Of a stretch of DNA of 64,000 nt, positions 1-9,458 are shown piece after piece. The first letter of the stretch is position 1. Every line of letters starts with the position of its first letter. This stretch comes from Pseudonocardia sp. CNS-004. Its GTDB lineage: Bacteria; Actinomycetota; Actinomycetes; Mycobacteriales; Pseudonocardiaceae. Position numbers and translations under genes: made by a program. The notes under the pieces are model-generated. The model had not been told where the DNA came from and did no database searches. It saw nothing but the letters and a program-made list of their open reading frames with translations. The stretch lies in contig MKJV01000083.1 of NCBI GenBank assembly GCA_001942185.1, positions 34,185 through 98,184 on the forward strand, given 5' to 3'.

Positions 1-1795
1 CCCAGCTCGTGGTGCCGGCGACCGTGCCCCGCTACGCCCTGAACGCCGCCAACGCGCGCTGGGGTTCGCTCTACGACGCGCTCTACGGCACCGACGCCCT
101 CCCGCTCGAGCACGAGCTCGCTCCCGGCTACGACGACGTGCGGGGCGCGCAGGTGATCGCGGAGGCCGACCGGCTGCTCGACGAATTCCTCCCTCTCGCG
201 CAGGGCAGCCACGCCGACGCCACCGCGTACCGCGTGGAGAACGGGCGCCTCGTCGTCGCCGCCGGTACCGGGGAGTCCGGCCTCGCCGACCCGGCGCAGT
301 TCGCCGGCCACCGGGATGCGGCGATCCTGCTGCGCCACCACAACCTGCACGTCCAGCTGACGATCGACCCCGAGCACCGGGTCGGGCGCCAGCACCACGC
401 GGACGTGGCCGACGTCGTGGTGGAGGCCGCGATCACCACGATCGTCGACCTCGAGGACTCCGTCGCCACCGTCGACGGCGAGGACAAGGCGCTCGCCTAC
501 CGCACGTGGCTCGGCCTGATGACCGGCGAGCTCGTCGCGACGTTCGACAAGGGCGGCCGGACCGTCGAGCGGCGGGTGCACGGCGACCGCGAGTTCACCG
601 CACCGGACGGTTCGACGCTCACCCTGCCCGGCCGGTCGCTGCTGCTCGTGCGCAACTGCGGCCACCACATGTTCACCGACGCCGTGCAGATCGACGGCAG
701 GCCGGTGGGCGAGGGTGTGCTCGACGCGCTCGTCTCGGTCACCGCCGCCCTGCACGACCTTCGCGGCCGTGGCCGGTACACCAACTCCCGCGCGGGCAGC
801 GTCTACATCGTCAAGCCCAAGCAGCACGGGCCGGAGGAGGTCGCCCTCACGGTCGAGCTGTTCGCCGCCGTGGAGGAGGCGCTGGGCCTGGAGCCGCGCA
901 CCCTCAAGATCGGGATCATGGACGAGGAGAAGCGCACGTCGCTCACCCTCGATGCCTGCGTCGCCGCAGCGCAGGACCGGGTGATCTTCGTGAACACCGG
1001 TTTCCTCGACCGCACCGGCGACGAGATCCACTCCGACTTCCTGGCCGGCCCGGTCGTGCGCAAGAACGACATGAAGTCCACGCCGTGGCTCTTGGGCTAC
1101 GAGGACCGCAACGTCGACGTGGCGCTGCGCGCCGGGTTCGTCGGGCAGGCGCAGATCGGCAAGGGCATGTTCGCCAAGCCCGCCGCGATGGCCGAGCTGC
1201 TCGCCACCAAGGGCGCCCACCCGCAGGCAGGCGCCAACACGGCCTGGGTGCCCTCGCCCACCGCGGCCACCCTGCACGCGCTGCACTACCTGCGCATCGA
1301 CGTCGCCGCGCGCCAGCGCGAGCTCGCGGGCCGCGACACCGACCGGCGGCAGCTGCTGGAGGTGCCGCTGCTCACCGCCGAGCTCACCGACGACGAGAAG
1401 CGGCACGAACTGGAGACGGGCGCGCAGTCGATCCTCGGCTACGTCGTGCGCTGGGTGGGCCTGGGCATCGGCTGCTCCACCGTGCCCGACCTGGAGGCGT
1501 CGGCCTGATGGAGGACCGCGCCACCCTGAGGATCTCCAGCCAGCTCATCGCGAACTGGTTGCACCACGGCCTGGTCGACGAGGCAGGGGTGCGCGAGACG
1601 TTCGCGCGGATGGCCGCGCTCGTCGACGAGCAGAACGCCCGTGAGCCGGGCTACGAGCCGATGGCCAAGGACCTGGACTCGAGCCCGTCGTTCCAGGCGG
1701 CGCTGGAGCTGGTCCTCACCGGCCGCACGGAGCCGAACGGCTACACGGAGCGGGTGCTGACGACCTGGCGCCGCGCGGCCAAGGCGCGCACCTGA
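1..1795 (+). CDS. glcB: Malate synthase G, 5'-partial, frameshifted near 1505
   Basis: Malate synthase G condenses glyoxylate with acetyl-CoA to malate in the glyoxylate bypass; it is cytosolic and Mg-dependent. The window opens inside the gene, and reading from base 3 gives about 597 residues, the C-terminal four fifths of a family usually about 720 long. VDLEDSVATVDGEDK is the acidic metal-site region and LLVRNCGHHM the conserved Arg region. As sequenced, tga at 1506-1508 stops the frame, and the last 96 residues (MEDRATLRISSQLIANWL onward) continue one frame back. That segment carries the Asp acting as catalytic base in the family, so the truncated product would be dead. Restoring one C at about 1505 (gcctgatg to gccctgatg) rebuilds the family sequence exactly, so a sequencing deletion is the simplest reading. 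Confidence 0.93.
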   Translation, partial: PARGAGDRAPLRPERRQRALGFALRRALRHRRPPARARARSRLRRRAGRAGDRGGRPAARRIPPSRAGQPRRRHRVPRGERAPRRRRRYRGVRPRRPGAVRRPPGCGDPAAPPQPARPADDRPRAPGRAPAPRGRGRRRGGGRDHHDRRPRGLRRHRRRRGQGARLPHVARPDDRRARRDVRQGRPDRRAAGARRPRVHRTGRFDAHPARPVAAARAQLRPPHVHRRRADRRQAGGRGCARRARLGHRRPARPSRPWPVHQLPRGQRLHRQAQAARAGGGRPHGRAVRRRGGGAGPGAAHPQDRDHGRGEAHVAHPRCLRRRSAGPGDLREHRFPRPHRRRDPLRLPGRPGRAQERHEVHAVALGLRGPQRRRGAARRVRRAGADRQGHVRQARRDGRAARHQGRPPAGRRQHGLGALAHRGHPARAALPAHRRRRAPARARGPRHRPAAAAGGAAAHRRAHRRREAARTGDGRAVDPRLRRALGGPGHRLLHRARPGGVGLMEDRATLRISSQLIANWLHHGLVDEAGVRETFARMAALVDEQNAREPGYEPMAKDLDSSPSFQAALELVLTGRTEPNGYTERVLTTWRRAAKART

Positions 1796-1818
1796 CGGCC
1801 GCTGCGCGCCGCGGCTGG

Positions 1819-2983
1819 GTGGGGCCGGCGGCTGCGCTGTTCGCCATCGGGTACGGCGCCAACCAGTTCAGCTCCCTGATGGTGATGTACCGGGAGCAGG
1901 CGCACTACTCGGCGGTCACCGTCGCCGCGTTCTTCGCCGTCTACGCCGCCGGGCTGATCCCGGGGCTGCTGCTGGGTGGCCCCGCCTCCGACCGGTGGGG
2001 GCGGCGGCGCCTGTTGCTGCCCGCGCTGGTGGTGTCGGCGCCTGCCAGCGGGGTGCTCGCGCTCGGCGGCGTCGCGGCCGTCTCGCAGCCCGCGCTCTAC
2101 ACCGGGCGGTTCGTGTTCGGGGCGGTCACCGGCATCGCGATGGCGGTGGGCACGTCCTGGGTGAAGGAGCTGTCGCAGGCGCGTGGGACCCGGGTGCGGA
2201 CGCGGTGCGGGTGCGCGCCGGGCGGCGCTCGCGCTGTCGGCCGGGTTCGGGGTGGGTCCGCTCGTCGCCGGTGTGCTCGCGCAGTGGGCGCCGCTGCCCA
2301 TGGAACTGCCCTACCTGGCGCACGTCGTGCTGACAGTGCCCGTCGTGGCCGCCGTGGTCGGCGTGCCGGAGACGAGGCGGGCGGGCGCGCCTCGGCCCGG
2401 CAGTCGGGTGCACCTGCCGCCCCGGTTCCGGCGGGTCGTCGCGCCGATGGCGCCGTGGGCGTTCGGGGCGCCTGCGCTGTCGTTCGCCGTGCAGCCCGCA
2501 GCGCTCGGCTCGCGCCTCGCGGGGTTCGGGCTCGTGTACGCCACGCTGCTCACCACCGTGACGCTGGCAGTCGGCGTCCTCGTGCAGTCGTGGGCCCGGC
2601 GGCTCTCCCCGGTGACGGGGGCGCGGCTGGGGCTCGCCGGGCTCGTCGCAGGCGTGCTGGTCGCCGCCGCGGCGGCCGGGATCGGGTCGCCGGTGCTCGC
2701 GGTGCCCGCGTCCGCGGTGCTCGGAGCCGCGTACGGGCTGCTGCTGGTCGCGGGTCTGCTCGAGGTGCAGCAGATGGCGGAACCGGCCCGGCTCGGTGGT
2801 CTCACCGCCGTCTACTACGCGTTGACCTACGTCGGGTTCGTGCTGCCGGTGCTGCTGGCGGCGCTCGCCGGGCCGGTCGGCTACCCGGTGCTGCTGGTCG
2901 GGGTGGCGGTGCTGGCCGCGCTGAGCCTCGCCGTCGTGGCGTGGGCCGGGCGGGCGCCGGTGGAGCTGCCCGCGCGGGGGTGA
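1819..2983 (+). CDS. MFS transporter, frameshifted near 2180-2225
   Basis: Major facilitator superfamily permease with about 12 hydrophobic segments over roughly 385 residues. The first half contains the loop 2-3 signature GGPASDRWGRRRLL and runs in one frame to about 2185 (WVKELSQA). The second half resumes at RRAALALSAGFGVGPL two frames away, and a short stretch in the third frame (DPGADA) bridges them, so two single-base losses within about 40 bp explain the break. The substrate cannot be told from sequence. The first usable start is GTG 1819, 24 bp after malate synthase, so the two may be cotranscribed. A genuinely dead gene cannot be excluded, since two errors are needed. Confidence 0.75.
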
Positions 2984-2999
2984 TCCGTACGCTCTGGTC

Positions 3000-3512
3000 G
3001 TGCTCGAGCTGTGCCCCACCGCCTTCGACCACCCGGACGCCGTCGCGCTGATCACCGAGCTCCAGCAGGTCTACCGCGAGCGCTACGGCGGCGAGGACGC
3101 CACCGAGGTCGACCCGCGGGAGTTCGCGCCGCCCCACGGGTTCTTCGTCGTCGGGTACGCCGAGGGTGAGCCGGTGGCGTGCGGCGGCTGGCGGGAGCGG
3201 CGCGCCGGGCAGGCCGCCGCACTGCGGGACGGCGACGCGGAGGTCAAACGGATGTACGTGGCCGCGGCACACCGCGGGAAGGGCCACGCCCGCACGGTGC
3301 TCGCCGAGCTGGAGCGCGCCGCGCACGCCGCCGGGCTGCGGCGCATCGTGCTGGAGACGGGCACCGAGCAGCCCGAGGCGATCGCGCTCTACACGAGCTC
3401 GGGCTACGAGCCGATGCCCGCGTTCGGTGCCTACGCCGCGTCCCCGGCCAGCCGCTACTTCGCGAAGCGCCTTCCGGACCGGCGTTCGGAGGCACCTGTT
3501 CGCCCGGGCTGA
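3000..3512 (+). CDS. GNAT family N-acetyltransferase
   Basis: A 170-residue GCN5-related acetyltransferase that would transfer an acetyl group from acetyl-CoA to an unknown amine. The core is visible: VKRMYVAAAHRGKGHARTVL contains motif A, with the pyrophosphate-binding R/Q-x-x-G-x-G/A type loop as HRGKGHA (about residues 88-94). ALYTSSGYEP near residue 135 is the usual C-terminal strand and helix. It starts at GTG 3000, 17 bp after the MFS stop, so it may end the same transcript. Substrate is unknown. Confidence 0.88.
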   Translation: MLELCPTAFDHPDAVALITELQQVYRERYGGEDATEVDPREFAPPHGFFVVGYAEGEPVACGGWRERRAGQAAALRDGDAEVKRMYVAAAHRGKGHARTVLAELERAAHAAGLRRIVLETGTEQPEAIALYTSSGYEPMPAFGAYAASPASRYFAKRLPDRRSEAPVRPG

Positions 3513-3610
3513 GCCATGCCCCGGACGTGGCGGCGCTCCGGCTAGCGGTATCGCGCAGAGTGGCGAATCATTCGCAGCGCGTGTCGGCCGGAGTCGGAGA
3601 GGGGGCCGTC

Positions 3611-5394
3611 GTGGCGACTGGAACTGGGGTGCTGGCGCAGGCGGACCTGCGGCTGGACACGATCTGGGTCGACTACGTGTTCGTCGTCTTCTACTTCGTG
3701 CTGGTGCTGGGCATCGGGGTGCTGGCCCGCCGGTCGATCGCCTCCAGCCTGGACTTCCTGCTGTCCGGCCGCTCGTTGCCGGCGTGGGTCACGGGGCTGG
3801 CGTTCATCTCGGCGAACCTCGGTGCGATCGAGCTGATCGGCATGATGGCCAACGGCGCCGAGTACGGCATCGCCACCGTGCACTACTACTGGATAGGCGC
3901 CATTCCGGCGATGGTGTTCCTGGGCATCGTGATGATGCCCTTCTACTACGGCAGCAAGGCCCGCAGCGTCCCCGAGTTCCTGCTGATGCGGTTCAACGCG
4001 ACGACGCAGCGGGTCAACGGCATCACGTTCGCGCTGGCGTCCGTGCTGATCGCGGGCGTGAACCTGTACGCGCTCGGCCTGATCCTCGAGGCGATGCTCG
4101 GCTGGTCGCTCCAGCTCGCGATCCCGGTGGCCGCGCTGGTGGTGCTGAGCTACACGTTCCTCGGCGGCCTGAACGCCGCGATCTACAACGAGGTGTTGCA
4201 GTTCTTCGTCATCCTCGCTCTGCTGATCCCGCTGACGGTCACCGGGCTGGCGCGGGTCGGCGGGTGGGACGGCCTGGTCGCGCAGGTGAGCGCGCTGCCG
4301 CCGGGGCAGGAGCAGGTGTCGGCGTGGCCGGGGTCGACGCTCACCGAGATCGCCAACCCGTTCCTGTCGGTGCTCGGGATCGTCTTCGGGCTCGGGTTCG
4401 TGCTCTCGTTCGGCTACTGGACCACCAACTTCGCCGAGGTGCAGCGCGCGCTGTCGGCTCGCAGCATGTCCGCTGCGCGCCGCACCCCGATCATCGGCGC
4501 GTTCCCCAAGGCACTGATCCCGCTGGTCATCGTGATCCCCGGGATGATCGCCGGGGTGCTGGTGCCACAGCTCACCACCCTGAAGCAGGGCGGCGAGACG
4601 GAGGTCACCTACAACAACGCGCTGTCGCTGCTCATGAACGAGGTGTTGCCGAACGGGATCCTCGGGGTGGCGCTCGCCGGGTTGCTGGCCTCGTTCATGG
4701 CGGGCATGGCGGCCAACGTCAGCTCGCTCAACACGGTGTTCACCTACGACCTGTGGCAGGACTGGATCCGGCCCGGCCGCCCGGACGACTACTACCTGCG
4801 GGTCGGGCGGACGGTCACCGTGGTCGGTTGTCTGGTGGCTATCGGCACGGCGTTCATCGCGGGCAGCTTCGAGAACCTGATGGACTACATCCAGGCGCTG
4901 TTCAGCTTCTTCAACGCGCCGCTGTTCGCGATCTTCATCCTGGGCCTGTTCTGGAAGCGGATGTCCGGCCCGGCCGGCTGGACCGGGCTGATCTCCGGCA
5001 CGATCGCCGCGGTGATCGTCGACACCCTGGTGCGCACGGGGTGATCGAGGTGTCCTCGCAGGCCGGGTCGTTCATCGGGGCCAGCGCGGCGTTCGTCGTC
5101 GGCATCGCGGTCGCGGCGATCGTCACGACCTTCACGACGTCCAAGCCGGATGCCGAGCTCGTCGGGCTGGTGTGGTCGCTCACGCCGCGGGCGGACCGTG
5201 GGCAGCGCCGCCGAGCCGTTCCCGATGAGGCCGTTCCCGAGCAGGTGACGGCCGGGGCGGTGCGTCGCCACACCGCGGTCGAGTCGGTGCCCGTCGCGAT
5301 GCACGAGGAAGAGGGCGCGTGGTGGCAGTCGCCGGTGGTGATGGGCGTGCTGGTGCTCGTGCTCACGCTCGCCCTGTACCTGATGTTCGTCTGA
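3611..5394 (+). CDS. Sodium:solute symporter (SSS/SLC5), frameshifted near 5039
   Basis: Inner-membrane Na+-coupled symporter with about 14 predicted TM helices and roughly 594 residues after repair, normal for the SSS family. The N-terminal region has the family's DFLLSGRSLPAWVTGLAF block; the core includes SFGYWTTNFAEVQRALSAR and GLLASFMAGMAANVSSLNTV. The frame stops at 5042-5044 after LVRTG and continues one frame back with VIEVSSQAGSFIGASAAF through to the last helix (SPVVMGVLVLVLTLALYL). One G missing from the run at 5038-5041 accounts for it. GTG 3611 is chosen because it follows a purine-rich stretch (gagtcggagaggggg) and precedes the first helix. The solute is unknown; relatives carry sugars or organic acids. 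The next gene is a typical small partner. Confidence 0.88.
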
Positions 5395-5410
5395 GGCCGA
5401 GGAGATCGTC

Positions 5411-5692
5411 GTGACCGAGCCGGAAGAGACGTCGGGCGCGCACCACCACGCCCTCTCGCCGAGTGCCGCCTCGCAGCTGTTCGACCTGCGCACCGTGATC
5501 GCCGTGCTGTTCGGCGTCTACGGGATCATCCTGACGGTGATGGGCCTGTTCTTCGAGGGTGAGGACGAGCTCGCCAAGGCGGGCGGCATCGACATCAACC
5601 TGTGGTCGGGCCTCGTGATGCTGGTGGTCGCGGCCCTGTTCGTGCTGTGGGTGCGGCTGCGCCCACTGGTGCCGCCGGGGGAGCGCGGGTAG
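5411..5692 (+). CDS. Small two-TM protein associated with the symporter
   Basis: A 93-residue protein with two hydrophobic segments: VIAVLFGVYGIILTVMGLFF (about residues 30-49) and SGLVMLVVAALFVLWVRL (about 67-84). The N-terminus is hydrophilic and His-containing. It begins 17 bp after the symporter stop and is almost certainly cotranscribed with it. Small membrane genes of this kind often follow SSS symporters in actinobacteria and may be accessory subunits, but no function is established from sequence. Confidence 0.8.
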   Translation: MTEPEETSGAHHHALSPSAASQLFDLRTVIAVLFGVYGIILTVMGLFFEGEDELAKAGGIDINLWSGLVMLVVAALFVLWVRLRPLVPPGERG

Positions 5693-5715
5693 CGCCGCCG
5701 CCCGGCGGGGCGGGA

Positions 5716-5820
5716 TCAGTCGCGCGGTGTCGGGTAGCGCGGGTTGAACACGTCCAGGGTCCAGCTGTCGAGGGCACGCAGGGCCCGGCGGACGGCGCTG
5801 GTGAAGCGCGTCGTGGTCAT
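5716..5820 (-). CDS. 34-residue small protein, convergent to the symporter operon
   Basis: A short reading frame, MTTTRFTSAVRRALRALDSW and on to DVFNPRYPTPRD. It deserves annotation because the upstream strand carries a near-perfect Shine-Dalgarno sequence (cgaaggaggacggc, then ATG), the strongest in this part of the window. The N-terminal half could form a basic amphipathic helix; the C-terminus is Pro-rich. It converges on the symporter partner gene 23 bp away. No family recognised. Confidence 0.5.
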   Translation of the reverse strand: MTTTRFTSAVRRALRALDSWTLDVFNPRYPTPRD

Positions 5821-6184
5821 GCCGTCCTCCTTCGAGGGGGTCGGTTGCGGATTCCACCCAGTACATCGTCCTCGGCTTCTGGATCGTTCCAGGACGCGGC
5901 TGTGAGGCTGCGCACCGGGCGCTGGACGATCCGCTCCAGGGCGGTCGGTAGGGTGGACGCCAGGAGCTCCGGTCCGGATTGTCCGCTTGCGCGGCACGCG
6001 TCGGGTCGTCATGCGGAGCTGGGGACGACGATCGGGCCGTTCCGGGTACCTACGCGCGAGGGCGCGCCCCGCCCGTCCGCCGGGCGGAGCTGCGCGCGGC
6101 GAACAGGCAGCGCTGCGCGTAGACCGCAGAGCGAACCGATGGCGCCGAGTCCAGCTCGGCACGGCTGACCGGGAGGAAGACCGC
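5821..6184. other. Intergenic region between divergent genes upstream of the antiporter operon
   Basis: A 364-bp non-coding stretch between the divergent 34-codon gene and mnhA. It must hold the promoter of the seven-gene antiporter operon. GC-rich short inverted segments (gggcgcgccccgccc around 6060-6075, and cgtccgccgggcgga just after) suggest a structured leader, but nothing matches a riboswitch I recognise. A purine-rich ribosome site (gaccgggaggaagacc) ends just before GTG 6185. Confidence 0.5.
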
Positions 6185-8521
6185 GTGCTCGCTCTCATCG
6201 CCGCGCACCTCGTGGTCGCAGGTCTGCTGCCCCTGGTGTCGGCGCGCAGCACGCGGGCGGCGTTCGGGGTGGCGGCCGTGCTGCCCGCGGCCGCCCTGCT
6301 CTGGGCGCTGGCGGGCGCGGGCCCCGCGCTCGCGGGCGGCATCGACGAGACCACGGCCTGGTCACCGGCGCTCGGGCTGGAGCTGTCGTTCCGGCTCGAC
6401 GCGCTCGCCCTCGCCATGATCGTGCTGGTGTCCGGCATCGGCGCCGTGATCCTCGCCTACTGCATCGGCTACTTCCGGCCGGCCGCACCGGAGGCCACCC
6501 GGTCCGCCGCATGGCTCCTCGCGTTCGCGGGCGCGATGCTCGGCCTCGTCCTCGCCGACGACCTGCTCACGCTCTACGTGTTCTGGGAGATCACGTCGAT
6601 CGCGTCGTTCCTGCTGGTCGGGCAGGGCGGCGAGCGCAAGGAGGAGCGGCGCGCCGCCGTGCAGGCGCTGTTCGTCACGGTTTTCGGCGGGCTCGCGATG
6701 CTGCTCGGCTTCGTGCTGCTCGGCGAGGCCGCGGGCACCTACCGGATCTCGGAGATCCTCGCCGACCCGCCCCGTGGCGGAGCGGTCACGGCCGCGCTGC
6801 TGCTGATCCTGCTCGGGGCGTTCACGAAGTCGGCCCAGCTGCCGTTCCACCCGTGGCTGCCCGCCGCGATGGTCGCGCCGACGCCGGTGAGCGCGTACCT
6901 GCACGCGGCGTCGATGGTCAAAGCCGGGGTCTACCTGGTGGCGCGCCTGTCGCCGGCGTTCGCCGACCTGGCGGTGTGGACGGTGCCGGTGCTCGTCGCC
7001 GGCGTGGCCACCATGCTCGTCGGCGGCTGGCGGGCCCTCTCCGCCACCGACCTCAAGCGGCTGCTCGCGTTCGGCACGGTGAGCCAGCTCGGCTTCCTCA
7101 TGGTGCTGTTCGGCGCGGGCGGGCGGGTAGCCGCCATGGCCGGTATCGCGATGCTGCTCGCGCACGGCATGTTCAAGGCCACCCTGTTCCTCATCGTCGG
7201 CGCCGTCGACCACGCCACGGGCACCCGCGACGTGCGGGAGCTGTCCGGCGTCGGCCGTGCCCTGCCGGGGCTCGCCGTCGCCGCGGCGCTCGCGGCCGCG
7301 TCGATGGCGGGGCTGCCCCCGCTGATCGGGTTCGTGGGCAAGGAAGCGGCGTTCGAGGCGTTCCTCCACGGCAGCGTCGAGAACTGGGCCGTCGCCGCCG
7401 GGCTGTTGCTCGGGTCGGTGCTCACCGTCGCCTACAGCGCGCGGTTCCTCTGGGGCGCGTTCGCGCGCAAGCCCGGCCGGGACGCCACGTCGGCACACGG
7501 CCTCGGCCCGGCACTGACCGTGCCGATCTGGCTGTGCGCGGTGGCGGGACCGGTGCTCGGGATCGCCACGCCGATCGTCGACGCCGAAGCGTCGAGCTAC
7601 GCGGCGGCGCTGCCGGGCGACCCCGGCTACCACCTCGCGCTCTGGCACGGGTTCGGGCTCCCGCTGCTGTTCTCCGCGGTCGCCGTGGCAGGCGGCCTCG
7701 CCCTGCACGCCGCGCGCGACCGGCTGGCCCCGGCGGCCGGGCTCAGCCCGCTCGACGCCCAACGCGCGTACGAGAAGACGCTCTCGGGCATCGCCCGCCT
7801 GGCAGTCGGCGTCACCGGCCGGCTGCAGGTCGGTTCGCTGCCCTCCTACCTGTCCACGATCATGGTGATGTTCGTGCTGCTCCCGGGGGTGGCGGCCGTG
7901 CTGGCGGGTGCCTGGCCGACGTCCGCGCCGCTCTACCACGACCTCATCCAGGTGCCGCTCGCGATCGTGGTGGTGATCTCGGCGCTCGCCGTCACCCGTA
8001 CCCGGCGGCGGTTCACGGCCGTCCTGCTCGTCGGCGTGATCGGGTACGGGGTCGGTGGCCTGTTCATCGTCGACGGGGCGCCGGACCTCGCGCTCGCCCA
8101 GTTCCTCGTCGAGACGCTCTCGCTCGTCGCGTTCGTGTTCGTGCTGCGCAGGCTGCCCCCGCACTTCACCGAGACGCGGCCCTCCCGGCGGGTCCGCGTG
8201 CCCAAGGCGATGCTCGGGGCTGTCGCGGGGTTCGCGGTCGCGGTGTTCGCACTCGTGCTCTCCGCAGCGCGCTCCGAGCCTGCCACCACGAGCGCGGAGC
8301 TCGCCAGGCTGACCCCCGAGGCCGGCGCCACGAACGTGATCAGCGCGATCCTCGTCGACTTCCGCGCGCTCGACACCGTCGGCGAGATCGGCGTGCTGTT
8401 CGTGGCCGCCGCCGGGGTGGCCAGCCTCGTCCTCGCCACCCGGTACGACCGGCAGCGGCGCGCGGTACCGGCGGAGGACGGCGAGGGCCCGCCCCGTCAG
8501 GAGGAGGACGTGCTCGGATGA
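6185..8521 (+). CDS. mnhA: Na+/H+ antiporter (Mrp/Mnh) subunit A
   Basis: Large membrane subunit (778 residues) of the seven-subunit Mrp antiporter, which exports Na+ in exchange for H+. It is homologous to NuoL of complex I. Conserved features include the proton-channel helices around LYVFWEITSIASFLL (about residue 125), KSAQLPFHPWLP (about 215) and LLAHGMFKATLFLIVGAVDH (about 325-345). The C-terminal third, from about residue 600, has the MbhD/MrpB-like part with GAPDLALAQFLVETLSLVAF. GTG 6185 follows a good ribosome site. Its stop overlaps the ATG of mnhB by 4 bp, so translation is probably coupled. Confidence 0.96.
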   Translation: MLALIAAHLVVAGLLPLVSARSTRAAFGVAAVLPAAALLWALAGAGPALAGGIDETTAWSPALGLELSFRLDALALAMIVLVSGIGAVILAYCIGYFRPAAPEATRSAAWLLAFAGAMLGLVLADDLLTLYVFWEITSIASFLLVGQGGERKEERRAAVQALFVTVFGGLAMLLGFVLLGEAAGTYRISEILADPPRGGAVTAALLLILLGAFTKSAQLPFHPWLPAAMVAPTPVSAYLHAASMVKAGVYLVARLSPAFADLAVWTVPVLVAGVATMLVGGWRALSATDLKRLLAFGTVSQLGFLMVLFGAGGRVAAMAGIAMLLAHGMFKATLFLIVGAVDHATGTRDVRELSGVGRALPGLAVAAALAAASMAGLPPLIGFVGKEAAFEAFLHGSVENWAVAAGLLLGSVLTVAYSARFLWGAFARKPGRDATSAHGLGPALTVPIWLCAVAGPVLGIATPIVDAEASSYAAALPGDPGYHLALWHGFGLPLLFSAVAVAGGLALHAARDRLAPAAGLSPLDAQRAYEKTLSGIARLAVGVTGRLQVGSLPSYLSTIMVMFVLLPGVAAVLAGAWPTSAPLYHDLIQVPLAIVVVISALAVTRTRRRFTAVLLVGVIGYGVGGLFIVDGAPDLALAQFLVETLSLVAFVFVLRRLPPHFTETRPSRRVRVPKAMLGAVAGFAVAVFALVLSAARSEPATTSAELARLTPEAGATNVISAILVDFRALDTVGEIGVLFVAAAGVASLVLATRYDRQRRAVPAEDGEGPPRQEEDVLG

Positions 8522-9048
8522 CGGCACCGGAAGACAAGCCGTTCGAGGAGTGGGACCGGCCCCGCCAGGGGTGGATGCTCTCCGGCGACTGCCGCGGCCA
8601 CCGCCAGCGCACGCTGCTGCTGGAGATGACCACCCGGGCGCTGTTCCCCACCGTGCTGGTGTTCTCGCTGTACCTGCTGCTCGTCGGCCACTACGGGCCG
8701 GGCGGCGGCTTCGCGGCCGGGCTCGTGGCCGGCCTCGCGTTCGTGCTGCGCTACATCGCGGGCGGCAGCGACGCCGCCGTGCGTCTCCGTCCCCCGGTGC
8801 TCATCGGGCTGGGGCTCACCGTCGCGCTGCTCACGGCGCTCGCGCCCACCGTCGTCGGCGCACCGGTGCTCGCCACCACCAAGCTCGCGCTCGACGTGCC
8901 GCTGATCGGGCACGTCGAGACCCAGACGAGCGTGTTCCTCGACGTCGGGGTGTACCTGCTGATCGTCGGGGTCGTGCTGGACCTGCTGCGCTCGCTCGGC
9001 GCCGGTATCGAGCGCGACATGCGCGAGGCGGGGGAGACCCCGTCGTGA
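8518..9048 (+). CDS. mnhB: Na+/H+ antiporter (Mrp/Mnh) subunit B
   Basis: A 176-residue MnhB subunit of the Mrp complex. The signature GHYGPGGGFAAGLVAGLAFV (the MnhB PGGGF block) sits at about residues 60-79, followed by helices and ETQTSVFLDVGVYLLIVGVV near the C-terminus, which is typical of the family. The N-terminal 40 residues are hydrophilic. It overlaps mnhA by 4 bp and mnhC by 4 bp. Acts in the inner membrane as part of the hetero-oligomeric antiporter. Confidence 0.95.
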   Translation: MTAPEDKPFEEWDRPRQGWMLSGDCRGHRQRTLLLEMTTRALFPTVLVFSLYLLLVGHYGPGGGFAAGLVAGLAFVLRYIAGGSDAAVRLRPPVLIGLGLTVALLTALAPTVVGAPVLATTKLALDVPLIGHVETQTSVFLDVGVYLLIVGVVLDLLRSLGAGIERDMREAGETPS

Positions 9049-9458
9049 CCATCAACCTCGTCATGGCCGCCACCGTCGGCGTGCTCTACGGCACCGGTTT
9101 CACGCTGCTGCTGTCGCGCTCGCTCATGCGGGTGCTCATCGGCGTCGTGGTGCTGGGGCACGGCACCAACCTGCTCCTGCAGCTCGCCGGCGGCCCTCCG
9201 GGCCGGGCACCCATCCTCGGAGCGGTGGCGCCGGAGGAGTTCACCGACGCGCTGCCCCAGGCGCTCGCCCTCACCGCCATCGTGATCACCTTCGCGCTGA
9301 CGACGTTCCTGCTCGCCCTCGGCTACCGCTCCTTCGTCCTGGTCGGGCACGACGAGGTGCAGGACGACGTCGAGGACCGGCGGATCTCTCGGCAGAAGAC
9401 TCCGTCGGCCGGGCTGGACGACGGCGACGGCGACGGCGACGGGGAGGCGACGCCATGA
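9045..9458 (+). CDS. mnhC: Na+/H+ antiporter (Mrp/Mnh) subunit C
   Basis: MnhC, the NuoK-like subunit: three TM helices within the first 105 residues, with LIGVVVLGHGTNLLL and ALPQALALTAIVITFALTTF as the family blocks. The 137-residue length includes a charged C-terminal extension ending in a DGDGDGDG run. GTG 9045 overlaps the mnhB stop (gtga). NuoK-like subunits form part of the proton path. Only the acidic tail is unusual. Confidence 0.95.
   Translation: MTINLVMAATVGVLYGTGFTLLLSRSLMRVLIGVVVLGHGTNLLLQLAGGPPGRAPILGAVAPEEFTDALPQALALTAIVITFALTTFLLALGYRSFVLVGHDEVQDDVEDRRISRQKTPSAGLDDGDGDGDGEATP

Noticed and set aside
6362..8527. A 721-codon open frame on the minus strand opposite mnhA
   Set aside because: Its translation is low-complexity (Arg/Glu/His/Gln-rich) and it lies exactly antisense to a well-conserved antiporter gene; high third-position GC creates such mirror frames.
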